Source: JABJAG01 sp965222215 (lineage in GTDB: Bacteria; Pseudomonadota; Alphaproteobacteria; UBA6615). Taken from it: a stretch of DNA of 64,000 nt. Every line of letters starts with the position of its first letter. Position 1 is the stretch's first letter. The notes under the pieces are model-generated. The model saw only the letters and a list, made by a program, of their open reading frames with translations, was not told the origin of the DNA and ran no database searches. This document shows, piece by piece, positions 20,455 to 29,044 of this stretch. A program made the position numbers and the translations under genes. The stretch covers positions 992,001 to 1,056,000 of the forward strand of contig OZ244931.1 in the NCBI GenBank assembly GCA_965222215.1, given 5' to 3'.

Positions 20455-21048
20455 TTAGGGAAGGCGGCATGTGTCCCTTGTGCGTTGAAAGGGGCGGTCA
20501 CAGTCCCATCCGTTGCCCGTGTAGTTGAGATGGGCGTTGGCCGGAACGGAAATGGGGGAACATCGGTTTCCGGATTCGCGGAATCCGCGGAGACATTTCC
20601 AGCCCGTGCGAAACGCGGTCTCATCAAGATATGCGTTCTCTGGAACCTGGACTTCGGCGCACGCATTTCGCTTTTTGAGGAAACCGCGCTCGCAATTCCA
20701 GTCGGTGCCGGATGCGCTGAGATAGGCATTTGCCGGGATTTCGATCGGCTCGCAGGACGTGCCCCGTTCCCTGTATCCCCGGGCGCACACCCATCCACGA
20801 CCGAACGTGGAACCCGAAAGATACGCGTTTTCCGGGACAGCGATCTGCTCGCAGGTTTGTCCGCCGTTGTTCCGGAAGCCGCTGACGCATTCCCAGCCGG
20901 AGCCATATGAGTTGGCGCGCGCATTGGCGGGTATTTCCGAAGACGCCGTCTGGGCCTGCGCCGCCGGGACGGGGACGGCGAAAATAACAAAAGCAACGGC
21001 CGAAAGAACCAGTGCGAGGTTTCTTGAGTTCATGTCTGAAAAGCTCAT
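20455..21048 (-). CDS. Exported protein made of five cysteine-pair repeats (about 32 aa each)
   Basis: About 197 residues. A signal peptide (MNSRNLALVLSAVAFVIFAV...AQAQ) is followed by five tandem units of the form [VI]-P-x-N-A-x-L-x(4-7)-G-x-x-W-x-C-x-R-G-[FY]-x(5-6)-C. Each unit has one Trp, an aromatic after RG/RP, and two Cys, so one disulfide per unit is likely in the periplasm or outside the cell. I do not recognise a named function. The start is uncertain: ATG 21048 or ATG 21033 (just before the signal peptide); neither has a strong ribosome-binding site. Confidence 0.75.
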   Translation of the reverse strand: MSFSDMNSRNLALVLSAVAFVIFAVPVPAAQAQTASSEIPANARANSYGSGWECVSGFRNNGGQTCEQIAVPENAYLSGSTFGRGWVCARGYRERGTSCEPIEIPANAYLSASGTDWNCERGFLKKRNACAEVQVPENAYLDETAFRTGWKCLRGFRESGNRCSPISVPANAHLNYTGNGWDCDRPFQRTRDTCRLP

Positions 21049-21184
21049 AGCAGGGAAAGCGTTCACCGTTTGCTGAACGCGGCAAAGTATGACGTGCCAT
21101 CCCCTGTGTTTGACGAGTGCAGGTCTGCGCGTGGCGGTCCTGTCCGCGAAGGTTTGTGACAAACCGCCCTGGTACCACTTTGGT

Positions 21185-21322
21185 CTAGGTTTTGTTTTCG
21201 GGTGTGCCCTTGACGTCCGCATTTGCGGGGGCCGCGTCCTTTTTGTCCGAGGGAACCGGCTTCACGTCCGAACCGGCTTCCTTGCGGGCTTTTTCGTCGG
21301 TAGAGAATTTTTTAAAAGACAT
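21185..21322 (-). CDS. Small lysine-rich hydrophilic protein (45 aa)
   Basis: 45 codons from ATG 21322 to TAG 21185. It begins MSFKKFSTDEKARKEAGSDV and continues with a charged Lys/Asp/Pro/Ala tail ending in PENKT, likely disordered. GGAAAAAG lies just upstream as a good ribosome-binding site, and an AT-rich stretch precedes it as a promoter region. Short proteins starting MSFK-x-FST are something I recall from other alphaproteobacteria, function unknown. It lies in front of the cysteine-repeat gene on the same strand, 136 bases away. Confidence 0.6.
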   Translation of the reverse strand: MSFKKFSTDEKARKEAGSDVKPVPSDKKDAAPANADVKGTPENKT

Positions 21323-21540
21323 GCTTTTTCCGATCATTATTGGCGTTGAATATACTCACAAATATTGGGTTCTAAGGCCAAAATTACAATATTTTTATTG
21401 AATATATATTTTGTGAACAGAGGATAATTATTTTCAGGTTTTGGTTTGTCGTGTTTGGAGCTCGAATTCGTCACTTGCTTCACAACGGCGCGCGTTCATG
21501 GCGGGGTCTCGTTCGACGGATGTTTTTGTGACCAAACCTC
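21323..21540. other. AT-rich intergenic stretch, no gene seen
   Basis: The section 21300-21440 is far richer in A/T than anything else in the window (for example TTTTTATTGAATATATATTT near 21390-21410). I see no open reading frame worth calling. It probably holds the promoter of the 45-aa gene on the minus strand. Confidence 0.5.
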
Positions 21541-21544
21541 TGAT

Positions 21545-21637
21545 TTGCCTTGTTTTCCGGCTGGCGCTATACACGCGGCCATGAGCGAACGGCACTCCCG
21601 TCGATGTTGCATTGCCTGCGGGCGAATTACCGCCTGA
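21545..21637 (+). promoter_or_regulatory. Candidate cysS promoter and cysteine-codon leader ORF
   Basis: A promoter-like pair TTGCCT (21545-21550), 17 bases, TATACA (21568-21573) predicts a transcript start close to 21580. At 21581 an ATG opens an 18-codon ORF, MSERHSRRCCIACGRITA, ending TGA at 21637. It has three cysteine codons in five (TGT TGC ATT GCC TGC) and lies 61 bases before cysS. No Shine-Dalgarno precedes it, which would fit leaderless translation. A role as a cysteine-sensing leader peptide is inference only. Confidence 0.35.
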
Positions 21638-21698
21638 CAGCCCCTGTCCGTGTGCGAGAACTTCGCATGCGCCGCGCACGCCATTCCGGGACCCAGTA

Positions 21699-23075
21699 AT
21701 GACTCTCCACCTCCACAATACGTTGACGCGCCAGAAGGAAGCGTTCGAGCCGATCGATCCGGCGAACGTGCGTATGTATGTGTGCGGGCCGACGGTCTAC
21801 GACGATATACACATCGGCAACGCCCGCCCGCTGGTGGTGTTCGACGTGCTGGCCCGGCTGCTGCGTGAACAATACGGCCAGGATGCCGTGACGTATGCGC
21901 GCAACATCACCGACGTCGACGACAAGATCATCGACCGGGCCGCCGAGAACGGCGAGAGCATCGAGGCGCTGACCGCGCGCACGACCGAGAATTTCCACGT
22001 GGCGACGGCGGCGCTGGGATGCCTGCCGCCGGACATTGAGCCGCGTGCGACCGATCATATTTCCCAGATGATCGCGCTGATGGAAAGCCTCATTGCGAAG
22101 GAGCACGCCTACGAGGCCGAGGGCCATGTGCTGTTTCACGTTCCCTCGATGCCCGACTACGGCAAGTTGTCGGGGCGCAACCGGGACGAGATGATCGCCG
22201 GCGCGCGGGTCGAAGTGGCCCCCTACAAGCGCGATCCGTCGGATTTCGTGCTGTGGAAGCCGTCCACGGGCGACCAGCCCGGTTGGGACAGCCCCTGGGG
22301 CTTCGGTCGGCCCGGCTGGCACCTGGAATGCTCGGCTATGAGCGAGGAACATCTCGGGGCATCGTTCGACATTCATGGCGGCGGGGTCGACCTTGTCTTC
22401 CCGCACCACGAGAACGAGATCGCCCAGTCGCTCTGCGCCCACCCGGACGAGAGCTTCGCGCGCTACTGGGTGCACAACGGCTACCTGATGAGCGAGGGCG
22501 AGAAGATGTCCAAGTCGCTGGGCAACTTCTATACGGTCTCCGACCTGCTCTCGGAGTTTCCCGGCGAAGCATTGCGCCTGGCGATCCTCAAGACCCATTA
22601 CCGTCAGCCGCTCGACTTCACGAGGGACGGCGTGCGCGAGGCGCGGCAGGAACTGAACCGGTTCTACCGGGCACTGGCGCTGGCAGGTGACGGCGCGAGC
22701 AACGACGGGACGATCCCCGATGGCGTCGTCGACGGCCTGAACGACGATTTGAATACTCCGGCCGCGCTTGCCGCGATCCATGCGGCCGCCGATGCCGTGT
22801 TCGCCGCCGATCACGAAGGGGACAGGGACGCGGCGGATGCCGCGGCGGACCGCCTGAAGGCGGCGGGCCAGCTCCTGGGGATCCTGCAGGCGGAACCCGG
22901 CACGTGGTTCCAGGGCGATGGCGACGAGGCCATCGACGCGCTTGTGGCCGAGCGCACCGCAGCGCGCGCCGACAGGAACTTCGCCCGCGCCGACGAAATT
23001 CGCGACGAGCTGCTCGCGCAAGGCATCGTGCTGGAGGACGGCGCGGGCGAGACCACCTGGCGGCGGGAAGGCTGA
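21699..23075 (+). CDS. cysS: Cysteinyl-tRNA synthetase
   Basis: 458 residues, full length. RMYVCGPTVYDDIHIGNARP holds the zinc cysteine and the HIGN signature, HLECSAMS holds another zinc ligand, FPHHENEIAQS follows, and KMSKSLGNF is the KMSKS loop. It charges tRNA-Cys. ATG 21699 begins the conserved MTLHLHNTLTRQKE; the longer in-frame extension upstream is rejected. It is followed five bases later by cimA, an arrangement I know from related alphaproteobacteria. Confidence 0.97.
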   Translation: MTLHLHNTLTRQKEAFEPIDPANVRMYVCGPTVYDDIHIGNARPLVVFDVLARLLREQYGQDAVTYARNITDVDDKIIDRAAENGESIEALTARTTENFHVATAALGCLPPDIEPRATDHISQMIALMESLIAKEHAYEAEGHVLFHVPSMPDYGKLSGRNRDEMIAGARVEVAPYKRDPSDFVLWKPSTGDQPGWDSPWGFGRPGWHLECSAMSEEHLGASFDIHGGGVDLVFPHHENEIAQSLCAHPDESFARYWVHNGYLMSEGEKMSKSLGNFYTVSDLLSEFPGEALRLAILKTHYRQPLDFTRDGVREARQELNRFYRALALAGDGASNDGTIPDGVVDGLNDDLNTPAALAAIHAAADAVFAADHEGDRDAADAAADRLKAAGQLLGILQAEPGTWFQGDGDEAIDALVAERTAARADRNFARADEIRDELLAQGIVLEDGAGETTWRREG

Positions 23076-23080
23076 GACCC

Positions 23081-24670
23081 ATGGCCGAGCGTATATACCT
23101 GTTCGACACGACCCTGCGTGACGGTGCGCAGACGCGCGGCGTGGACTTCTCCGTCGACGACAAGCGCGCCGTAGCCCGGGCGCTGGACGATCTCGGCGTG
23201 GACTATGTCGAAGGCGGCTGGCCGGGCGCGAATCCCGTCGACGACGCGTTCTTCGACACGTCGCCGGGCCTGAAGAACGCCCGGTTTACGGCGTTCGGCA
23301 TGACGCGCCGGCCGGACCACTCGGCGGCGAACGATCCCGGCCTCAATGCAATCCTGTCCACGGCCGCGGACAGCATCTGCATGGTCGGCAAGACGTGGGA
23401 TTTTCATGTCGATCTCGCGCTCGGTATTCCGCGCGAGGACAATGTCGTCATGATCGGCGACAGCATTGCCCACGCGAAGACCCGCAAGGACGAGGTCCTG
23501 TTCGACGCGGAACATTTCTTCGACGGCTACAAGGCCAACCCGCAATACGCGCTCGATTGCGTGCGCGCCGCCCATGACGCCGGTGCGCGCTGGGTCGTGC
23601 TCTGCGATACCAACGGCGGAACCCTGCCGCACGAGGTCGCGCGGATCGTCGCGGACGTGCTGGAACACATCCCCGGCGAACGGCTGGGCATCCATACCCA
23701 TGACGATACCGGCAATGCCGTGGCGAACACGCTCGCGGCGGTCGAGGCGGGCGTGCGGCATGTGCAGGGCACCCTGAACGGGTTGGGCGAGCGCTGCGGC
23801 AACGCCAACATGATCACACTGATCGCCAATCTGATGCTGAAGTACGACGGTGCGTACGAAACCGGCATCGGCGACGACGGCCTGCAGAAGCTGACCCGCG
23901 TCTCGCGCCTGCTCGACGAATTGCTGAACCAGGCGCCGGATCGTCACGCCGCCTATGTCGGCGAGGGAGCGTTCACGCACAAGGGCGGGTTGCACGTCTC
24001 CGCGGTCCAGAAGGACCCCGCGACCTATGAGCATGTCGATCCCGAAGCCGTCGGGAACGCGCGCCATATTGTCGTATCGGACCAGGCGGGGCGCTCGAAC
24101 ATCCTATCGCGTCTGTCCGATGCCGGCATCGACGTGGACAGTTCCGACAAGCGTATCTCGCGCCTTGTCGAGGATGTGAAGGCGCGGGAGTTCGAGGGCT
24201 ACACCTTCGACGGCGCCGAGGCGAGCTTCGAACTGATGGCGCGCCGGGCGCTGGGCGAAGTGCCGCGCTTCTTTGTGATGGAGAGCTTCCGTTCCGAGGT
24301 CGAGCGCCGCTTCAACGCGCGCGGCGAGGTGACCACCATCAGCCAGGCCGTGGTGAAGATGGAAATCGACGGACAGGCGACGATGCAGGTCGCCGAAGGC
24401 AACGGCCCCGTGAACGCGCTCGACGACGCCATGCGCAAGGCGCTGCTGCCGAAGTATCCCGAGCTCGAGTCCATGCGCCTCGTGGACTTCAAGGTCCGCA
24501 TCCTGACGCCGCAGCAGGCGACCGCCGCGGTGACGCGGGTGATGATCGAATCCTCCGACGAAACCGGTGCACGCTGGGGCACGGTCGGCATCTCGCCGAA
24601 TATCATCGACGCCGCCTACGAGGCCCTGGAAGACGCGATCATCCACAAACTGTTGCGGGCGCGGTCCTGA
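23081..24670 (+). CDS. cimA: (R)-citramalate synthase
   Basis: 529 residues. IYLFDTTLRDGAQTRGVDFS is the DRE-TIM motif of the isopropylmalate/homocitrate/citramalate synthase family. The barrel also carries HTHDDTGNAVAN (metal histidines), NGLGERCGNANM, and FTHKGGLHVSAV. A C-terminal LeuA-type allosteric dimer domain fills residues about 390-525. Length and these blocks fit citramalate synthase, which makes citramalate from pyruvate and acetyl-CoA for threonine-independent isoleucine synthesis. It is coupled to cysS with a five-base gap. Confidence 0.93.
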   Translation: MAERIYLFDTTLRDGAQTRGVDFSVDDKRAVARALDDLGVDYVEGGWPGANPVDDAFFDTSPGLKNARFTAFGMTRRPDHSAANDPGLNAILSTAADSICMVGKTWDFHVDLALGIPREDNVVMIGDSIAHAKTRKDEVLFDAEHFFDGYKANPQYALDCVRAAHDAGARWVVLCDTNGGTLPHEVARIVADVLEHIPGERLGIHTHDDTGNAVANTLAAVEAGVRHVQGTLNGLGERCGNANMITLIANLMLKYDGAYETGIGDDGLQKLTRVSRLLDELLNQAPDRHAAYVGEGAFTHKGGLHVSAVQKDPATYEHVDPEAVGNARHIVVSDQAGRSNILSRLSDAGIDVDSSDKRISRLVEDVKAREFEGYTFDGAEASFELMARRALGEVPRFFVMESFRSEVERRFNARGEVTTISQAVVKMEIDGQATMQVAEGNGPVNALDDAMRKALLPKYPELESMRLVDFKVRILTPQQATAAVTRVMIESSDETGARWGTVGISPNIIDAAYEALEDAIIHKLLRARS

Positions 24671-24671
24671 G

Positions 24672-24761
24672 CGTCATTGCGAGGCCGAAAGGCCGAAGCA
24701 ATCCAGAGCGGGCCTGTTGAGCCGTCTGGATTGCGTCGTCGCTCCGCTCCTCGCAATGACG
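24672..24761. repeat. Palindromic intergenic repeat, GTCATTGCGAGG family, copy 1
   Basis: 90 bases between cimA and the DUF3179 gene. Ends are CGTCATTGCGAGG and CCTCGCAATGACG, an exact terminal inverted repeat. Inside, GCAATCCAGA and TCTGGATTGC form a second inverted repeat, so the whole folds as one long hairpin. Confidence 0.85.
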
Positions 24762-24863
24762 TGGAGGAATGCGCGAACGCTCACACCGAATTGAAGCGTT
24801 TGTCATGCAAACGGGAGAGCGTGGCGCGCTAGGTTTGCGGGCTTTTCCGACGGAGTGACATTC

Positions 24864-25868
24864 ATGCTTTCCCGCCTGTTTCCAAGCCTGCGCGCCCAGA
24901 CAACGATCTTGCTGGTTGGATTCGCTGTGCTCGCGCTCACCGCGCTTGCCGCCAACGCCGATATCGACGAATGGGAGAAGGACTGGCCGCAGACGGACTT
25001 CTCCAAGCACACGGTCGATCTTTCGGAAATCATCTCCGGTGGGATCGGGCGCGACGTGATTCCCGCCATCGACGAACCGAACCTCGGTGACCTGGAGAAG
25101 GCGGCGCTGGTTCATGACGCGCGCGAGCCGGTCATTTCCGTGACGGTCAACGGCCAGACACGCGGCTATCCCCTGTCGGTTCTGATCTGGCACGAGATCG
25201 TCAACGATGAGCTCGGGGGCGTTCCTATCGCGGTGACCTATTGTCCGCTCTGCAACTCCGCCGTGGTGTTCGATCGGCGGGTCGGGGACACGGTGCTGGA
25301 CTTCGGAACCACCGGGAACCTGAGGTTTTCGGATCTGGTGATGTACGACCGACAGACCGAAAGCTGGTGGCAGCAGTTCACGGGGCTGGGGATCGTCGGT
25401 GACTATGCGGGTGCCGACCTGCAGATGATCCCGAACCGGGTCGAGCCGTTCGGCGTCTTTGCATCGCGCTTCCCCGATGCCGATATCCTTCAACGCCCGG
25501 CGTTCTTTCCGCGCAACTACGGGGTCAACCCGTATGCGGGCTACGACACCATGGACGAGCCGTTCATGCCCGGAATTCCCGCTGTCGAGGGTGTTGCGCC
25601 GCTGGCCTATGTGGTCGCGGTCGGCGACCAGGCATGGTCGCTCGAATTGCTGCAGCGCGAGAAACGGATCGAGGCCGGCGATCTCGTCCTGACATGGGAA
25701 CCGGGGCAGCTTTCGGTTCTCGATATCTCCTATATCAAGGAAGGCCGCGACATCGGCTTTGTGACCGTGCAGCGAAAAACGCCGGCGGGTTTGATGGATG
25801 CGCTGCATGACATGACGTTTGCGTTCGCCTTCAACGCCTTCCACCCGGATGGCACGCTCCACAAGTAG
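24864..25868 (+). CDS. DUF3179 domain-containing exported protein
   Basis: 334 residues. The N-terminus (MLSRLFPSLRAQTTILLVGFAVLALTALAANA) is a signal peptide or anchor. The mature part has the DUF3179 core: ISGGIGRDVIPAIDEP, YPLSVLIWHEIVND, AVTYCPLCNSAVVFDR with its Cys-x-x-Cys, and ESWWQQFTGLGIVGDY. The function of the family is not established. I chose ATG 24864 because GGAG lies nine bases upstream; a GTG at 24855 overlaps that site. Confidence 0.9.
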   Translation: MLSRLFPSLRAQTTILLVGFAVLALTALAANADIDEWEKDWPQTDFSKHTVDLSEIISGGIGRDVIPAIDEPNLGDLEKAALVHDAREPVISVTVNGQTRGYPLSVLIWHEIVNDELGGVPIAVTYCPLCNSAVVFDRRVGDTVLDFGTTGNLRFSDLVMYDRQTESWWQQFTGLGIVGDYAGADLQMIPNRVEPFGVFASRFPDADILQRPAFFPRNYGVNPYAGYDTMDEPFMPGIPAVEGVAPLAYVVAVGDQAWSLELLQREKRIEAGDLVLTWEPGQLSVLDISYIKEGRDIGFVTVQRKTPAGLMDALHDMTFAFAFNAFHPDGTLHK

Positions 25869-25932
25869 CGCCGCCGCTTGACGGCGCGCCTGGCAACCGG
25901 TCTGTTGCGCGCCGAAAGGCGGACCTGTCGCG

Positions 25933-27153
25933 ATGTCCCAATATTTGCCGGACGAACCTGACCGCGCGCATGCACGGCTGCGCGCCGCCGCGATCCTGTC
26001 CGCCAGCAGCCTGACCCTGTTCGCCATGGCGGGTGTGTCGCCCGCGTTACCGGCGATCGCACGTGCGTTTGCGGACACCCCGAACATCGCATTGCTTACG
26101 CCGATGGTGCTGACCGTTCCGGCGATTGCGATTGCGTTGACCGCGCCTTTCGCCGGGCTGGTGATCGACCGGTTCGGCCGCAAACCCGTGCTGGTCTCGG
26201 CCCTGCTGCTGTATCTCGTGGCGGGGCTGGCGGCGGCGTGGCTCGACAGCCTCGCCGCGATCCTTGTCAGCCGGGCGCTGCTCGGCCTCGCGGCGGGCAC
26301 GGTCCTGACCGCGGCGACCACCCTGATCGGTGATTTCTACGAGGGCCCGGCGCGCAACCGCATGGCCGGGGTCCAGTTTGCGTGCATGGGACTGGCCATG
26401 GCGCTGGGCACGACCGTCGCCGGGTTCCTTGCCGACGTCGACTGGCGGCTCCCCTTCTACATGTACGGCGTGGCCGTGCTGGTGCTGCCGCTTGCATGGT
26501 TCGGCGTGCGTGAGCCGCGTGTCGATGGCCGTCCCGCCGGTGAAACGCCGTCGCCGGTTGCGGCGGCCTCCCTGCCGGTCATGGGCGTCCTGCTGATCTA
26601 TGTGCTGGTGCTCGTCGGTATGATGTCCACCTTCCTGGTGCCGTCCCAGATGCCGTTCCTGTTGCCCGAAATCGGCGTTCCGGACGCCTGGATTGCCGGT
26701 ATCGCGATTGCCCTGTTCAACCTGGTGACCGCCGGGACGGCGACGGCTTTTCGCTGGCTGCGTGCGCACTTCGAGAACAGGGCATTGCTCGCCGGCTCGT
26801 TCCTGTTCCTGGGGAGCGGGCTGCTGCTGGCGGCGCACGCAGACGGCCCGGCCCAGGCGTTGCTGGGCATGGTTGTGGCGGGGATCGGGTTCGGGCCGCT
26901 GATGCCGACCCTGAATGCGTGGCTGCTGTCGCTCGCGCCGGTGGCGGTGCGGGGCCGGCTCGTCGGCGGACTGACCTTCTGCCAGTTCCTCGGCTTTTTC
27001 GTCTCGCCTTTCTTCGTGCACCCCATCGCTTCGCGGGTCGACATGACGGGGGCATTCGCGATAACCGGTCTGGGCCAGCTTGCGCTGGCGTTCGTGTTCG
27101 CCGGTGCGGTGGTGACGGCAGTGTTTTCCCGAGGCGCGAAGGAGGGTTCCTGA
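25933..27153 (+). CDS. MFS transporter
   Basis: 406 residues with twelve predicted membrane helices. The loop between helices 2 and 3 reads GLVIDRFGRKPVLV, the classic MFS G-x-x-x-D-[RK]-x-G-[RK]-[RK] signature. The overall pattern (early SSLTLFAMAGVSPALPAI) resembles drug/H+ antiporters of the DHA1 type, but the substrate is not readable. The TGA stop overlaps the ATG of trmJ by one base, so the two genes are translationally coupled. Confidence 0.92.
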   Translation: MSQYLPDEPDRAHARLRAAAILSASSLTLFAMAGVSPALPAIARAFADTPNIALLTPMVLTVPAIAIALTAPFAGLVIDRFGRKPVLVSALLLYLVAGLAAAWLDSLAAILVSRALLGLAAGTVLTAATTLIGDFYEGPARNRMAGVQFACMGLAMALGTTVAGFLADVDWRLPFYMYGVAVLVLPLAWFGVREPRVDGRPAGETPSPVAAASLPVMGVLLIYVLVLVGMMSTFLVPSQMPFLLPEIGVPDAWIAGIAIALFNLVTAGTATAFRWLRAHFENRALLAGSFLFLGSGLLLAAHADGPAQALLGMVVAGIGFGPLMPTLNAWLLSLAPVAVRGRLVGGLTFCQFLGFFVSPFFVHPIASRVDMTGAFAITGLGQLALAFVFAGAVVTAVFSRGAKEGS

Positions 27154-27968
27154 TGGCGGGGACCGATCGTACGCAGGACATCATGACCGGCGGCCCGCGG
27201 GTCATTCTGGTCGAGCCGCAGCTTGGCGAGAATATCGGCGCCGTGGCGCGCGCCATGCTGAATTGCGGGCTCGACCGGCTGTCGATCGTCAATCCGCGCG
27301 AGGAATGGCCGAACGAGCGCGCCATGGTGATGGCGTCGGGCGCGACACGGGTGCTGGACAACGCGCAGTTGTTCGACAGCGTCGAGGCGGCCGTCGCGGG
27401 CCTGACGTCGGTCTACGCAACGACGGCGCGGCCGCGCGAGATGTCGGTGCGCGTCGTCACGCCGCGGCAGGCCGGGGCGGAGATCCGCGCGTTCGAGGCG
27501 CGCGGCGAGACGGTCGGGATCCTGTTCGGGCCGGAACGCTCGGGTCTCGTCAACGAGCATATCGTGCTCGCAGACACCGTGATCTCGGTTCCGCTCAACC
27601 CCGCCTATTCGTCCCTCAACCTGGCCCAGGCGGTTTTGCTCGTGGCCTATGAGTGGTTCACGTCCGGAGACGACACCGCGCCGGACGTGCTTGCGACCCC
27701 GGGCACGCGGCTTGCGGAAAAACACGAACTGATCGGGCTCTTCGACCGGTTCGAGAGTGAACTGGAGGCAGGCGGCTTTTTCCGCTCGGCCGACCTCAAG
27801 GGGACCGTGACCCGCAACCTGCGCTCGATGCTCCAGCGAATGCGCATGACGGAGCAGGAGGTCCGCACCTTCCATGGCGTTATCAGCGCGCTGACGCGCA
27901 GCTGGCAGCACACTCAGAACGCCAAGCGCCGGCGTGGCGAGTGGCCCGAAGACAAGGACGAAGCCTAG
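27153..27968 (+). CDS. trmJ: tRNA (cytidine/uridine-2'-O-)-methyltransferase, TrmJ family
   Basis: 271 residues. The SPOUT fold is shown by PRVILVEPQLGENIGAVARAML, the knot motifs ILFGPERSGLVNEH and ISVPLNPAYSSLNLAQAV, and the TrmJ-type helical C-terminus with RNLRSMLQRM. TrmJ methylates the ribose of position 32 in some tRNAs with S-adenosylmethionine. The ATG overlaps the MFS stop. At the other end its TAG stop shares a CTAG with the stop of the convergent EamA gene. Confidence 0.93.
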   Translation: MAGTDRTQDIMTGGPRVILVEPQLGENIGAVARAMLNCGLDRLSIVNPREEWPNERAMVMASGATRVLDNAQLFDSVEAAVAGLTSVYATTARPREMSVRVVTPRQAGAEIRAFEARGETVGILFGPERSGLVNEHIVLADTVISVPLNPAYSSLNLAQAVLLVAYEWFTSGDDTAPDVLATPGTRLAEKHELIGLFDRFESELEAGGFFRSADLKGTVTRNLRSMLQRMRMTEQEVRTFHGVISALTRSWQHTQNAKRRRGEWPEDKDEA

Positions 27969-28858
27969 TTTCGCGCGTCCTGGGCAAGGCCGATGGCGAA
28001 ATGGATCGCCAGCGTGACCAGAATGACCGCCCCGCCAACCATGGTCTGCGGGCTCGGCACCTGGGTGATGAACACCCATGCCCAGATCGGACCGATCACC
28101 GCTTCCAGAAGCATGATGAGGCTGACCTCAGGCGCCGGCAGGTATTGCGGGCCGAGGCCGATCAGGAAGAATGACACCGGCAGGATGAAAAACCCGAGGG
28201 TCGCGATCCAGCCGAGGTCGGCTCCCGAGATCGCCAGCGTGGGCGCCGCGAACAGCGCCGCCAGCGCGACCATGAAACCGCCCAGTCCGAGCGACGGCGC
28301 GGGATCCTCGATCCTCGCATGACCGAGGATCACCACCATGCCGGCCCACGCGAAGGCGGTTCCGACGGCGGCAAAGTTGCCAAGAAGGTCGCCGCGCCCC
28401 AGCCCTTCGGCGAAAATCACGCCGATCCCGGCAATCGAGACCAGGATCGCGACGATGGTGCGTGGCGGCGTGCGTTCGCCCAGGAACACCCGGGCGAAAA
28501 TCGCGGCAAACAGGGGCGCACAGGCGACAATGAACAACGTGTTGGCGACGCTGGTGGTGACGATGGACACCACCCAGCCGGTCGAGGATATCGCGAACAG
28601 CAGGGCAACGGCGAAGCGCGCGGGCGTGAACAGCTTTCGGATCGCGCGCAAGGTGCCGCTGCGATAGCGCAGCACCACGAAAAGCGACAGCGCCAGCCCC
28701 ATGAACAGGCCGCGCCAGAACAGCGCGGTGCTCACGTCGGCCTCGACCAGGGAGGTGAGCAATCCATCGGGCGTGAGGACCAGAACCCCAAGCGCCGTAA
28801 TGGCAATTCCCTTCAGATGCCGGTTCTCCCGGCGCGACTCGTTGGCGGCTTCAAGCAT
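27965..28858 (-). CDS. EamA/DMT-family transporter
   Basis: 297 residues, about ten membrane helices in two EamA repeats (roughly residues 15-145 and 160-290). Typical segments are ALGVLVLTPDGLL at the start and LIMLLEAVIGPIWAWVFITQ in the second repeat. The drug/metabolite transporter superfamily exports metabolites; no substrate is implied. ATG 28858 (MLEAANESRRENRHLKG) gives the normal length; the in-frame start at 28927 would run into the rpsD promoter region. Confidence 0.9.
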   Translation of the reverse strand: MLEAANESRRENRHLKGIAITALGVLVLTPDGLLTSLVEADVSTALFWRGLFMGLALSLFVVLRYRSGTLRAIRKLFTPARFAVALLFAISSTGWVVSIVTTSVANTLFIVACAPLFAAIFARVFLGERTPPRTIVAILVSIAGIGVIFAEGLGRGDLLGNFAAVGTAFAWAGMVVILGHARIEDPAPSLGLGGFMVALAALFAAPTLAISGADLGWIATLGFFILPVSFFLIGLGPQYLPAPEVSLIMLLEAVIGPIWAWVFITQVPSPQTMVGGAVILVTLAIHFAIGLAQDARN

Positions 28859-28915
28859 GGCCCCATATACCTGAAAACATGCGGGAAATACGCCGGAAGG
28901 CAGGCGAAAGTGCGT

Positions 28916-28943
28916 TTGACATCGCAATGCCGATCCCTATAGT
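28916..28943 (+). promoter_or_regulatory. Sigma-70-type promoter for rpsD
   Basis: TTGACA (28916-28921), a 16-base spacer, and TATAGT (28938-28943), about 100 bases before the rpsD start. It is the best consensus promoter in the window and fits a highly expressed ribosomal gene. Confidence 0.7.
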
Positions 28944-29044
28944 GCGCCGCACTTCCCGGGAACGCGGTTCGGCAATGTCCGTAACCCGCGCCGTGCATTG
29001 CGTTGGCGGCGACTACCGGGACAACAAACGAACGGAAATGAACC

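Noticed and set aside
24672..24761. Rho-independent terminator of cimA
   Set aside because: The long palindrome lacks a T run and matches a repeat family found in four other gaps, so it is called a repeat. It may still end transcripts.
28858..28927. Longer start for the EamA transporter
   Set aside because: The extra 23 codons overlap the rpsD promoter and lack hydrophobic or conserved residues.
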